Positions 16,285 through 25,879 of a stretch of DNA of 43,159 bases are shown piece after piece. The DNA lies in IMG/VR virus record IMGVR_UViG_3300025652_000144, positions 1 through 43,159 of that record; one strand, 5' to 3'. Within the stretch, counting starts at the first letter, position 1. Each line of letters starts with the position of its first letter. The translations under genes were made by a program, and so were the position numbers. The stretch is from a virus. Under the pieces are notes generated by a model. It saw nothing but the letters and a program-made list of their open reading frames with translations. It was not told the origin of the DNA and did no database searches.

Positions 16285-18042
16285 ATGGCCTATTTTAAAC
16301 AGAAGTTTTTTTCGGGTATTGCACCTGCCTTATCGGCTAGGCTGCTCCCAGAAAATGTAGGCCAAACAGCCGAGAATATTGACTTCGAGTCGGGCAGCTT
16401 GACGCCTATAAAAAACGACAGCTTCGTCGCGGATTCTACAGCGGGTACATCGTCAATATACCTCTATGAGGCCCCTGACAGTGTAAATCAAGATTTTTGG
16501 TTTGAGTTTAGCGACGCTAACGTAATGGTTAATCCGGCACCGCTTGCTGATGAGACACTTAGACGGGTTTACTACTCCGATGCCGCGTACCCAAAGTGGA
16601 CAGACTACTCGCTAGCTATCAGCGCGGGTCAAACGGCACCGGACGCATCTTACAGGCTCGGCGTACCACAACCTGACGTAATCCCGACTACCCAAGTAAT
16701 ATCAGGCAGCCCAAACGCAGACCAAACACCTGATGACGTTTCTTACGTTTACACCCTTGTCGATGACAATGGTCAGGAGGGCGCGCCTAGCCCGGCTAGC
16801 TCCCCGATACAAAAAACAGATACGGAAACGGTACGGGTAACAATCCCAATCGCTTCTATAACCGCTAACTCAATAACCGGCAAAAACTACCGTATAACGA
16901 GCGGGCAAGCACAGATACGCATATACCGGTCTAACACTGGTACAACAGCGACTGCTTTCCAGTTCGCGGGGCCGGTAAACTGGCCTGCTACTTATTTTGA
17001 CGACGATGTCATATCTACGGGCTTAGGTGAACTCTTACCGAGCGAGACTTGGATAGGCCCGCCAGACGATGACACAACTCTTTACCCTTCGGGGCCGCTC
17101 CAATCAATGATACCGTTAGCTGCGGGTGCGTTCTGTGGATTCACGGGAAAACGGTTCTGTATTTCCGAGCCTTACCTGCCGCATGCGTGGCCTGTCCAAT
17201 ACCGCATAACACTCGACAGGGACATAATAGCTATCGCCTCAACGCGCGGAGGCGTCGTCGCGCTTACTGATGGCAAGCCAATATTTGTCACAGGCACTGA
17301 GCCTTCAGCAATAACCAGCATCACTGTTGATTTTGCGCAAGCCTGCATCAACAAAGATTCTGTTGTTGACATGGGAGATTACGTTATCTACGCAGGCCCC
17401 GACGGTTTGTGCGCAGTTGAAGGTAACGAAGGCAAGCTGTTAACAAAAGGGCAGATTTCACCTTCACAGTGGAACGCTGACTTTTTCCCTACGACTATTA
17501 AAGCCTTCCGCTACGAGGGTACTTACGTCGCGTTTTATTCCGACGCGGGTTCTCACAAAGGCTGGGTGTTCGATCCACGCGGCGACTCTGCTTCACTCTC
17601 TACTTTTACGACCACGGACGAAGTTATTAGCGGTTATGTTGACCCACGCGATAACGAGTTGTACCTACTGTTCAATACCTCAACCCCGTCAATCAATAAA
17701 TACAGAGGTCATAGCACTAACAGGACAGCTAAATATAAAAGTATGGAGTACGTTACATCTACACCGGTGCCAATGGGGTGGGTGAGCGTGGTGACCGACA
17801 CGTACCCAGTGTATGTAAAAGTTTGGAGGGACTCTGTACAGGTGGCTAACTACCAGCTGACTAAACCAAACACGGATCTTATTTTTTCTGCTGACGCAGG
17901 GGCGAACGACACTGTTTTACAAGAGCCAATTATGAGATTGCCCGCAGGGTTGGGCCAGTCATGGGAGGTGGAAGTCAGTGGCGATGGAACGATACACGAA
18001 TACTGTTTAGCCCAGTCGATAGAAGAGATTAAAGCAGTATGA
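16285..18042 (+). CDS. tail nozzle-like structural protein (585 aa)
   Basis: The N-terminus (SARLLPENVGQTAENIDFES) and C-terminus (MRLPAGLGQSWEVEVSGDG, then AQSIEEI) match a recurrent pattern of podovirus tail proteins of the gp12/nozzle type, in which the C-terminus reads RLPAGR..DWEVEVSG followed by a LA.S..EL motif. The middle contains repeating blade-like segments (GGVVALTDGKPIFVTGTE, DYVIYAGPDGLCAVEG) consistent with a beta-propeller. Such a protein closes the tail tube. Its position far from the adaptor gene, after the lysis cluster, is unusual compared with T7. It ends in an ATGA overlap with the fibre gene. Confidence 0.55.
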   Translation: MAYFKQKFFSGIAPALSARLLPENVGQTAENIDFESGSLTPIKNDSFVADSTAGTSSIYLYEAPDSVNQDFWFEFSDANVMVNPAPLADETLRRVYYSDAAYPKWTDYSLAISAGQTAPDASYRLGVPQPDVIPTTQVISGSPNADQTPDDVSYVYTLVDDNGQEGAPSPASSPIQKTDTETVRVTIPIASITANSITGKNYRITSGQAQIRIYRSNTGTTATAFQFAGPVNWPATYFDDDVISTGLGELLPSETWIGPPDDDTTLYPSGPLQSMIPLAAGAFCGFTGKRFCISEPYLPHAWPVQYRITLDRDIIAIASTRGGVVALTDGKPIFVTGTEPSAITSITVDFAQACINKDSVVDMGDYVIYAGPDGLCAVEGNEGKLLTKGQISPSQWNADFFPTTIKAFRYEGTYVAFYSDAGSHKGWVFDPRGDSASLSTFTTTDEVISGYVDPRDNELYLLFNTSTPSINKYRGHSTNRTAKYKSMEYVTSTPVPMGWVSVVTDTYPVYVKVWRDSVQVANYQLTKPNTDLIFSADAGANDTVLQEPIMRLPAGLGQSWEVEVSGDGTIHEYCLAQSIEEIKAV

Positions 18043-21000
18043 CCGTAAAGACTAATCAGCCTACTAAAGTACCTGCTCTCCCGTCAGTACCGCAAGCAGG
18101 TATCTCACCTGAGCTGGCTACATACCTGCGCAACTTAAACGATGCGGTAGACATTCGCCTGGGCAGAAAAGGCGACGCTCGGGATAGGGCAGTTACACTG
18201 CGCGAGCTGATAGAAGGCGGAATTGTATTAGAGGCGAACAGCGGCGCGTTCAACACGAACATTATTAATGGGCGGACTGTCGGCATGGGCCCGACAACGG
18301 CTCCCGAGCTACCTATAAGGCCAACTCAAGCAGCAGGACTTAATGTAGCACCACTGTATTCGCAGCTTTACCTTACGTGGGACTCACCGACGTACCTCGG
18401 CCACTTGTTTACTGAGATTTACCGACACACGGCGGACGTCTTAGGGGACGCAGAATTCCTCACGTACGCTGTTGGCGCGGCCTATGTTGACCCTGTCGGC
18501 GGCGGCCAGACTTTCTACTATTGGATACGCCACGTTTCTAACACAGGTAATGTTGGTCAATGGAACGCAGCTGCCGGGACAGTCGGCACGACTCCAACGG
18601 ATGTATCAGTTCTTCTAAGCAGACTCAACGGCGCGCTTAGGGAAAGTGAGCTTGCCGCCTCGCTTACAAGTAGAATCGATCTAATTGATGCTAGCGGCAG
18701 TGTTAACGGCTCAGTCGCACAGCGTATAGCGGCCGAAGCGACTGCACGCACCGGCGCGGTGACTGGCCTACAGGATCAGATCAACACTCTGTCCGCTGTA
18801 GCAGACTGGGACAGTACGATAGCATACAGTAACAACGATCTCGCCGTGTATAGCGGCAATCTGTATAAGGCGCTAGCGTCTAGCACTAATGTGCAGCCCG
18901 ACACGGATGACACGAAATGGCAGGATTTAGGCGCATATAGCAGCTTGGCAGAAGTTGTTGCAGCTAACGAAGCAGCTATAACACAGTTGAACACCGTCAC
19001 CTCGGGTTCAACCTCTGCGAATGCTCTCGCCCTTACGTCTGTTATAGCCACAACCGGAACTAACACAGGCGCGATCAACGAGCTGAACAACGTGTCAGCC
19101 GACAGCACGTCAGCGACTGCGCTGCGTATGTTTGAACTGCAGGCGATCGTTGACGCCATTGATGCGCCACAATGGGCGCACGAAAGTATTTCCACATCTT
19201 ATGCTGTAGGCGACGTTGTTATATCTGGTCTAAACAACAGCGCGGTGTGGTCATATGGTGCGAATATACCCGCCGCTCTAGACATAATCTACGACCCAAC
19301 CCAACGCGCTATTGAGATACCTAAACTACCTGGCGGCGATGTGGCGACGGGTATAACCTTCGACGCGTTCGACATCGGCGACGCGGATAGTTTCACCATA
19401 TCATTTGATGTACGAGGAGATGAAGATAAAAGTGGAGGCCTGTTCGCAAGAGTGTATGGAGGTAGCCGAGCCAATGTAGGTAATCACGCTTACGTGTCAT
19501 ACTCACTTGATGCCGACAACACGTTGGTTTACCAAGCGGTCTCTAGCGATACTCTCCCTATTACAGGGCTGTCGTATGCGTCCGCTACTGGTACAGTCGA
19601 AGATGAGGAGATCTTTGCAGCCTGGACTAACTGTAGTTTTACAGTCACTCCTTCGTCTGGAAAAGAGGACTGGTTATACTCGTTAAGCGTTTTAAATTGG
19701 TCGGGTAACGCTAGCAATAGCCTCTACTTAAGAAACATAAAAATAACCGAGAACCTCGCATCGGGTGCAACGGGCCGGTCTTGGGACTACTCATCACGCG
19801 CACGTAAATGCGTAGCTGCACATTCAGCCAAGTCACTTAGTGATAGTGATTACTGGGAAGACATCGGTTCCGCGCGTTCGGCATTAGAAACGTCTCGTGT
19901 GCAAGGCGACATAAAATCCCTTAACGACATAAGCGCGGCGAGCGACTCAGTCAATGCGCGCGCAATAAAGCAAGTGTCGGCAATGTTGGGTGGGAGCGGC
20001 TCTACGATCGAACAACTGCTTTCATCTACAGCATCAGCAGACGGTCTTAACGCGCAATACACCTTAAAAATTGACAGTAACGGGGCTGTTTCTGGGTTCG
20101 GACTGTCATCACTAACAAATACAGCCGGGGACAACACTACTGAGTTTATTATTAACGCGGATAAATTTCAGGTTATAGCGCCAAATGCATCAGACCTAAA
20201 TAATGCTGAAACATTTTTTAGTGTCGTCACATCTGATGTATACGAACAAGACGAGTTTGGTAACAGTACCGGAGTGGTGAGTGTCCCTGCAGGCGTATAC
20301 ATGGCCGACGGGTTTATAAAAAACGCTTCCATTACAGGCGCGAAGATCGGTAACGCCGCGATTGACTCTGCACAGATAGCAGACGCGTCTATTAACAGCG
20401 CGAAGATCGGCCACACTATCCAATCCGAGAATTGGAACGACGTTACAAAATCAGGCTGGAGGATAAGTAAGGCCAACGACACTATAGAAGCAGGAGGTAT
20501 TAATATATGGGACGCCGAAGGAAATGTAATACTAGCTAGTGACACAACTGAGGCTCAGATACGAAACGGCAGCCAAAAGTGGTCTGATGTCAGCGGGACT
20601 GGTCGACCGGCTGACGATGCCACACGAAATGTGTTTAGAGGGGCTTACAATTCTTCGACAACCTATGCGATTAACGACATGGTTGTCTACTCAGGGCAAG
20701 TTTACATCTGCATACAAGGTGGCAGTGGTAACGCGCCTAGCGGGACTACGGCATCTACTGGCTATTGGAGTATTTTCAGTGAGCGCGGCGAGCAAGGTGA
20801 GGCAGGCACAGCTGCTAGAAGTGTTTCCCTAAGCGCGCCTACGCAAGCGGTTACATACACAGCCGCTGGGGTCACGCCTAACCCATCCAATTCGTTTACG
20901 GTAACCGCCACGGCACTAAATACAACAGGGACATCCTATTACGAGTTTAAGTTAAACGGTGTAAGCTCTGGTGTAACTACTAGTGCTACGTATTCATACA

Positions 21001-24000
21001 CGCCCCCTAACAATTACTCTAGCCTACCTAGTGTCATTACTGTCGACTTAAGAGAGGGGTCGACGACGAACCCAATCCTGGCGTCTGATACGTTTACCAT
21101 ATTTGGTATTAAGCCGGGCGAAGACGGCTCCGCTGGCGCTGATGGAACAAGTGCCGCGCAGTTAGTAGATCGTGCTCAAGGTAGTAGGGGCGCTACACGC
21201 GCAGATATATCTTACGACGCTTCAGAAAACGCCCTTTCCTTACAAAGCGATAGCGATTCAAACTTCGGAGTCGTTTTTCCACCTTTTGCAGTGCAAGCAA
21301 ACGAAACCTATAAAATAAAATTCAGTTACAAAACTACCGTTAGTACTAGCAGCGGGCTGTATGTTCGAATAATACAAGATGATGAGCTTTTACCTGCTGG
21401 TAAACTGTACATAGAAACAAGGTCTACGGAGTCTCAAGCCGCTGACGTAAAAGATGTAGGGTATAACGGAGCTGGCGTACCGGGCTACGTATCAGTGTTC
21501 TCTAATCGAGGCGTACCTGACACATGGGCTACTGAGGAATACATCTATGTTGTCCCTGCAAATGCTGTAAACGCGGGGATTCAATTCCTAAATTGGGATG
21601 GGTTAGGTTTTCGGCCCTTACTAATTAAAAACTTAGAAGTTATTAAAGAGGCCGAAGCTGCGTTAACAGTTGTTTTAAGTAACGAAGCTCATACAGTTCC
21701 CGCCAGTAACGCGGGAGTCGTAAGTAGTTACGCAGGTTCGGGCACAGTTATTCGAGTGTATGAAGGCGTTAACGAACTCGATTACGATGGAACAGGGACA
21801 AACGCTAGCGGTTGGACAGTAGCGAAAACCGCAACTGGTATAACTGCAGGCACACAAACTGGCCAAGGGAACGTAGATTATTCTGTAGTTATTGGTAACC
21901 ACAGCAATATGACCGCAGATGTCGCTACGGTTAACTACACTATCACAGGCAAAAGAGCATCAGGCGTAGCGTTTGAGGTTACAAGAACTCAGACACTTAC
22001 TAAGTCAAAAGAGGGCGCTCAAGGTTCTCCCGGCAGCAGCGTGTCTATCAACGGCACTAGTTATGACGCAACGACCGGGGTAACGACCGTTACGTTTAAC
22101 GACACTAATGGCTCTATAACTATTACCGACGGGCAAGACGGTACAAACGGTCAGCCCGGTCAGCCCGGTCAGCCCGGTACAAGCGCTACAAGCGCAGGCG
22201 TAAAAGTTGTTTATGCTAGTTATTCATCCGGAACTGATAAAAGTTTTACACAAGGCACGCGACAATTTGTTAAGTATCATGAATACACTGGCGCTGCTCC
22301 ATCACTAGACGATATACCTGCCACTGGCTTTGTAAGATTTATAGGAGAAGATGGATCTACGCCAACAAACTCAGGTGTAATACCAATTTATGCAAATAAT
22401 GCAACCGGTTCTGGTAAAAGCCTTGTGCAAGGCGCTCGAACATTTGTTAATTTTTACGAATGGACAGGCAGCGTGCCTACGGGTGCTCCTAACGGTTTAA
22501 CTTACGTTAAATTTGAAGGAACCGATGGAGCTAACGGCGAAGATGGAACTGACGGTGAAGATGGAACCAACGGTGCAGATGGTGCATTAGGCGGTGGGTT
22601 GGATTTTGGTTTTACCAACACTGAGATAGATGCAACAGGGGCGGTTAGCAAAACAACTACATCCGCTAATTATGATGCGAGTATCTACACAAACAACGCG
22701 TACACGAGCGGTTGTTTTTTAACGTTCAAAACACTGACTAATGACGTATCTTACATGGTTGCGTTGAATGACAATCCTTCTTCTAGCTCATACTTCAGTA
22801 CGTTGGATTACGCTTGGTGGTTATCTAAAAACGGAGTCATACAAGCCTACGAAAGCAACGTTGGTAAGGCGCTCGATAGCGGGCAGCCTAATACTTATGC
22901 TGTCGGTGATATATTCTCTATTACCTACGACAACGATAAAGTTCGCTACCTCCATAACGGCGTTGTTAAACGCACTGTAGCCGCTAACACGGATAGAACA
23001 TTTCATTTCGACTCGACTTTACAACAAAACTCATCGGGCGCTTCGATCCAAGGTGTTAAAGTATTTACTAATATAGCGTTTGCCCCGCAGGGTCAGGTCG
23101 GCGTTAATCAGTCAACAATCATAGGCACGGACGTCGATTGGGTGGCAGATGCTCCTATGCCATTGGTTCTGGGAGATTGGAAAAGACAGATTAATTGGCA
23201 AGAAACCGCTTCTATTATCGAACCACCGATTAATGGCGGGCCTTTCGGGGACTCGTCTAATTTCTTTTTGAGGCTTAGTGGTAGAGGCACAACGCAACCA
23301 ATAGGCTGGCAGGCCAGAGCCGCGTATTACTTTTCGAACAACAAAAATTCTACCTACTGGTTTACGTGCTTTGTAAAACGCAGGAGTAATGATAATTCGG
23401 CCTCTGATAAGCTTAAGGCGGGTTTTTATAGCGGGTTGACAACAACTGCTGAGGGTGCTAACCGAGTTATACGTGTTGATTACAATACTGATGACAACGA
23501 TGGTAACCCTCAGAACCCTTACTTCACCCCAAACTTCGGCATAAATGATTTTCCAGATACCAATGACTGGTACTTAGTTGTAGGCGTAGTTCATCCTCAC
23601 AACTATGCGGGGGAACCGTCTGGGATAAGCGGTGTTTATGACCTTGAAACAGGCGCTAAAGTACCAGGCCAAACTTCGTCTACCGAGTGGAAGTGGGTCG
23701 ATAGCTACACAAAAAATGATAACTACTGGCGGCTTGGGTTTTACACCACAAGCACTTCTTATGGTGCCAGCACCCAACAGACCATTATCAATGCCCCGAC
23801 CGACAGGGGCTATTTTATTGTTCGACCGTCGATTTATATAACCGACGGCACGCAACCAGACCTCCAGTCGATCATGAACAACAACCAGGTCGCGATAACT
23901 CCGCAGAACATCGGAACTTATATACAAGACCTATCGGTTGATACGCTGCATATTGCAGATAATTCAATTTTTGTACCTCGACTTATTGAGTATGCTGGCA

Positions 24001-24515
24001 GCTCTGGCAGCTCTGCTAATCTGAATGCTGGCAGTTGGAGAGAGTTGGACGTTTTAGGATCGACTGAGACGCTTGACTTTTCTAACACTATGACTAGCAC
24101 TTCTATCCTTATATACGCTAGCTGGGACTATTCTTTCCACCATTATAATACAAATGCAGGGCCGAAAGGCGCTACTAGCGGCTCTAGCTGGGGCGACTTC
24201 CGCATCCAAATTTTAGTCGAAGACTTTTACGCTGGTACTTGGACTTTAAGAACATCTATTGATTTGTTTAACGCGCTACCGGGTTATTTCGGCGGTACTT
24301 ACGCCACTGCCTCTAACCCGCACAATACAAATGCGGATAGGTGGGTCGCTTTTTCTTTAGCCGATACCGTAAACCGAGGTGCTGTGCGTTTTAGGACTGT
24401 AAGCTCCATATATGTCACAGGTTGGCAGGTCAACTCGGGGGCCTATGGCGGCTCCATCGACGTCGATAGGACTTGGCGGGAAGGTAGGGTTCTTCTTATG
24501 GGGGGTAAAAAATAA
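18039..24515 (+). CDS. giant tail fibre / host-recognition protein (2158 aa)
   Basis: It starts in an ATGA overlap with the nozzle gene. An FN3-like domain spans residues about 92-195. Two short carbohydrate-binding-like modules lie near residues 256-300 (YSNNDLAVYSGNLYKAL) and 868-912 (YAINDMVVYSGQVYICIQ). Phage-lambda J-like helical linkers with repeated LNTVTSGSTSANAL and LNNVSADSTSATAL motifs lie at about 310-370. Collagen-like Gly-X-Y runs lie at 1365-1381 and about 1494-1518. Two tandem copies of a ~55-residue unit occupy about 1387-1440 and 1447-1500. The last ~130 residues are aromatic and Gly/Ser-rich, a likely receptor-binding tip. Role: adsorption to the host surface. Repeats and low-complexity runs suggest modular evolution by recombination. 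Confidence 0.8.
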   Translation: MTVKTNQPTKVPALPSVPQAGISPELATYLRNLNDAVDIRLGRKGDARDRAVTLRELIEGGIVLEANSGAFNTNIINGRTVGMGPTTAPELPIRPTQAAGLNVAPLYSQLYLTWDSPTYLGHLFTEIYRHTADVLGDAEFLTYAVGAAYVDPVGGGQTFYYWIRHVSNTGNVGQWNAAAGTVGTTPTDVSVLLSRLNGALRESELAASLTSRIDLIDASGSVNGSVAQRIAAEATARTGAVTGLQDQINTLSAVADWDSTIAYSNNDLAVYSGNLYKALASSTNVQPDTDDTKWQDLGAYSSLAEVVAANEAAITQLNTVTSGSTSANALALTSVIATTGTNTGAINELNNVSADSTSATALRMFELQAIVDAIDAPQWAHESISTSYAVGDVVISGLNNSAVWSYGANIPAALDIIYDPTQRAIEIPKLPGGDVATGITFDAFDIGDADSFTISFDVRGDEDKSGGLFARVYGGSRANVGNHAYVSYSLDADNTLVYQAVSSDTLPITGLSYASATGTVEDEEIFAAWTNCSFTVTPSSGKEDWLYSLSVLNWSGNASNSLYLRNIKITENLASGATGRSWDYSSRARKCVAAHSAKSLSDSDYWEDIGSARSALETSRVQGDIKSLNDISAASDSVNARAIKQVSAMLGGSGSTIEQLLSSTASADGLNAQYTLKIDSNGAVSGFGLSSLTNTAGDNTTEFIINADKFQVIAPNASDLNNAETFFSVVTSDVYEQDEFGNSTGVVSVPAGVYMADGFIKNASITGAKIGNAAIDSAQIADASINSAKIGHTIQSENWNDVTKSGWRISKANDTIEAGGINIWDAEGNVILASDTTEAQIRNGSQKWSDVSGTGRPADDATRNVFRGAYNSSTTYAINDMVVYSGQVYICIQGGSGNAPSGTTASTGYWSIFSERGEQGEAGTAARSVSLSAPTQAVTYTAAGVTPNPSNSFTVTATALNTTGTSYYEFKLNGVSSGVTTSATYSYTPPNNYSSLPSVITVDLREGSTTNPILASDTFTIFGIKPGEDGSAGADGTSAAQLVDRAQGSRGATRADISYDASENALSLQSDSDSNFGVVFPPFAVQANETYKIKFSYKTTVSTSSGLYVRIIQDDELLPAGKLYIETRSTESQAADVKDVGYNGAGVPGYVSVFSNRGVPDTWATEEYIYVVPANAVNAGIQFLNWDGLGFRPLLIKNLEVIKEAEAALTVVLSNEAHTVPASNAGVVSSYAGSGTVIRVYEGVNELDYDGTGTNASGWTVAKTATGITAGTQTGQGNVDYSVVIGNHSNMTADVATVNYTITGKRASGVAFEVTRTQTLTKSKEGAQGSPGSSVSINGTSYDATTGVTTVTFNDTNGSITITDGQDGTNGQPGQPGQPGTSATSAGVKVVYASYSSGTDKSFTQGTRQFVKYHEYTGAAPSLDDIPATGFVRFIGEDGSTPTNSGVIPIYANNATGSGKSLVQGARTFVNFYEWTGSVPTGAPNGLTYVKFEGTDGANGEDGTDGEDGTNGADGALGGGLDFGFTNTEIDATGAVSKTTTSANYDASIYTNNAYTSGCFLTFKTLTNDVSYMVALNDNPSSSSYFSTLDYAWWLSKNGVIQAYESNVGKALDSGQPNTYAVGDIFSITYDNDKVRYLHNGVVKRTVAANTDRTFHFDSTLQQNSSGASIQGVKVFTNIAFAPQGQVGVNQSTIIGTDVDWVADAPMPLVLGDWKRQINWQETASIIEPPINGGPFGDSSNFFLRLSGRGTTQPIGWQARAAYYFSNNKNSTYWFTCFVKRRSNDNSASDKLKAGFYSGLTTTAEGANRVIRVDYNTDDNDGNPQNPYFTPNFGINDFPDTNDWYLVVGVVHPHNYAGEPSGISGVYDLETGAKVPGQTSSTEWKWVDSYTKNDNYWRLGFYTTSTSYGASTQQTIINAPTDRGYFIVRPSIYITDGTQPDLQSIMNNNQVAITPQNIGTYIQDLSVDTLHIADNSIFVPRLIEYAGSSGSSANLNAGSWRELDVLGSTETLDFSNTMTSTSILIYASWDYSFHHYNTNAGPKGATSGSSWGDFRIQILVEDFYAGTWTLRTSIDLFNALPGYFGGTYATASNPHNTNADRWVAFSLADTVNRGAVRFRTVSSIYVTGWQVNSGAYGGSIDVDRTWREGRVLLMGGKK
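22149..22178 (+). repeat. 9-bp tandem repeat encoding collagen-like Gly-Gln-Pro
   Basis: The unit GGTCAGCCC occurs three times in a row with a fourth partial copy. It encodes GQPGQPGQPG within the tail fibre. Copy number could change by slippage without frameshift. Confidence 0.85.
22197..22518 (+). repeat. tandem duplication of a ~55-residue fibre module
   Basis: Two diverged copies follow each other: copy 1 carries VYASYSSGTDKSFTQGTRQF and copy 2 carries IYANNATGSGKSLVQGARTF, followed by similar KYHEYTG/NFYEWTG and FVRFIGEDG/YVKFEGTDG. The similarity is clear in protein; the DNA has diverged, so the duplication is old. Confidence 0.7.
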
Positions 24516-24907
24516 TGCCTAAAAACATGAGCGTTTTTTCTAACAGTCGCTTGTTTTTGTGGACGACCCAAGGCGACGCTTCATTACCAATAAACCAAGC
24601 GGACGGTGATAGGGTTACTGTCAATGGTAAATGGGACTCTAGGTACAGACTAAATGAAGCTGGCACAGCGGCTGAATTAAAGCCTTCTATGCCGCTTTCT
24701 GTAGACCCGCCTGCTATTGCAGCTAACAATTTAGACGAAGCAACTATTTTTGGTTTGCCCGAAGGAACTGTCTTTACAGTAGAGGGACAAACTGAAATTG
24801 TAGAAGGATCTAGCGCAAAGTTTTCTACCGATCTAGCTGGAAAATACACTTTAGTATTTTCACATCCACTCTATTTGGACACTAGCGTTGAGGTGACCGC
24901 CGTATGA
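24515..24907 (+). CDS. small fibre-associated protein (130 aa)
   Basis: It starts in a TAATG overlap with the fibre stop and ends in an ATGA overlap with the next gene, so the three are coupled. The C-terminal part (FGLPEGTVFTVEGQTEIVEG, then FSTDLAGKYTLVFSHPLYLD) resembles a small Ig-like or carboxypeptidase-regulatory-like beta-domain common in proteins encoded after phage tail fibres. It may be a fibre cap or assembly factor. Function inferred from position only. Confidence 0.5.
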   Translation: MPKNMSVFSNSRLFLWTTQGDASLPINQADGDRVTVNGKWDSRYRLNEAGTAAELKPSMPLSVDPPAIAANNLDEATIFGLPEGTVFTVEGQTEIVEGSSAKFSTDLAGKYTLVFSHPLYLDTSVEVTAV

Positions 24908-25287
24908 AGCTAACCCTAAGCGCGAACAAAGTAGCTGAACAGCGAACCGCGATTAACGTAATACGCGACGCTAGAGAAGTAGCCCCCGTTGAGGTGACTA
25001 TTTCTTTGGGTACATTCACCCTCGACTGCGATGAAAAAGCAGATTCTCGAATGAGTAACGCGCTGCTGTTGTGGGATTCGTTAAATATTACAACGTTGGA
25101 TTGGACGCTGTCAGATAACAGCGTTGTGACGTTAACTAAAACGCAGCTGCAAGAGATGTACGATGCAACGCTCGTGGCTCGCGGTTCGCGCTCACTTAAT
25201 TTACATGCTTACGCCGCCAGCTTAAAAGCAACGCTCCCCGTAGAAGATTTTGCTTATATGTTCGACGCAGACCTTTGGGATATTTAG
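24904..25287 (+). CDS. tail-accessory protein with DUF4376-like part (127 aa)
   Basis: The ATGA overlap gives the start. The region EKADSRMSNALLLWDSLN, then WTLSDNSVVTLTKTQLQEMY and AYAASLKATLP, matches the DUF4376 pattern seen in small proteins or fibre C-termini next to tail fibre genes: a residue run 'D..S...I..A...W......WT..DN..V.LT..EL......' and a helical end. The family's biochemical role is unknown; it is a tail or fibre accessory. It ends with ADLWDI, two bases before the chosen start of the next gene. Confidence 0.6.
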   Translation: MKLTLSANKVAEQRTAINVIRDAREVAPVEVTISLGTFTLDCDEKADSRMSNALLLWDSLNITTLDWTLSDNSVVTLTKTQLQEMYDATLVARGSRSLNLHAYAASLKATLPVEDFAYMFDADLWDI

Positions 25288-25288
25288 T

Positions 25289-25879
25289 TTGCTAGAGGCC
25301 GATTGGGAGTTATCAGATAGGCCTCGGAAAATGGCTTTATTGATTGATGACTGTCAGGTCTCTTATTTATCCCCTACGAGTAGTATTGTAAATAATGTGA
25401 AACGGCTTTTAAACGAGTTTAGGGGCGTAGGCGCTGAGATATTTTGGAGCGTATTCGTGTGCCGCGAAGATGACGGTCAGTTTGGTTCTTTAGATAGGTT
25501 TTATGGGGCTAGGTTTAAAGAAGTTTTGTATACAGACGCCGATGGTGAGCAGGTATTGCCTGAGCTCTCTCCTACGGAGGATGAAGCATCAGAAAAACGG
25601 TTACATGTAAGTAGAAGTTTAGATATGTTCCGCTCTTTTAACCTTGACGAGCGACTATCTGCTTGCTCAATAGACACAGTAGTTATTGTCGGGATGTGGA
25701 CTGATCATTGCGTTACTGCCACTGCTTTTTCGGCTATGTCTTACGGTTACGATGTTGTAGTTGTTAGTGACGCTACTGCGTCGTGTAGCGACTTACATAA
25801 TAACGCTCTACAGCTACTAGGTTCTACAGTGGCTAAGGTACTAGACACATCTAGCGTTTTAAAGGACTTTAAAAAATGA
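25289..25879 (+). CDS. isochorismatase-like cysteine hydrolase (196 aa)
   Basis: The family fold is clear: a first strand with catalytic-type Asp (MALLIDDCQVSYL), an intermediate EKRLHVSRS with the expected Lys, and VVIVGMWTDHCVTATAF holding the nucleophile-position Cys. VVVVSDATASCSDLHNNAL follows as in the family. Start is uncertain. TTG at 25289 has GGGA upstream and lies just after the previous stop; ATG at 25250 overlaps the previous gene; ATG at 25331 would start at MALLIDD. Members hydrolyse isochorismate, nicotinamide and related amides; the nicotinamidase metal site is not evident. The substrate is unknown. It sits between tail genes and a spermidine-synthase-like gene, with which it overlaps (ATGA). 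Confidence 0.75.
   Translation: MLEADWELSDRPRKMALLIDDCQVSYLSPTSSIVNNVKRLLNEFRGVGAEIFWSVFVCREDDGQFGSLDRFYGARFKEVLYTDADGEQVLPELSPTEDEASEKRLHVSRSLDMFRSFNLDERLSACSIDTVVIVGMWTDHCVTATAFSAMSYGYDVVVVSDATASCSDLHNNALQLLGSTVAKVLDTSSVLKDFKK

Noticed and set aside
25289-25879. Nicotinamidase (NAD salvage) as specific function
   Set aside because: The Cys-hydrolase fold is present, but the metal-binding Asp/His cluster of nicotinamidases is not evident, so the specific name is not supported.
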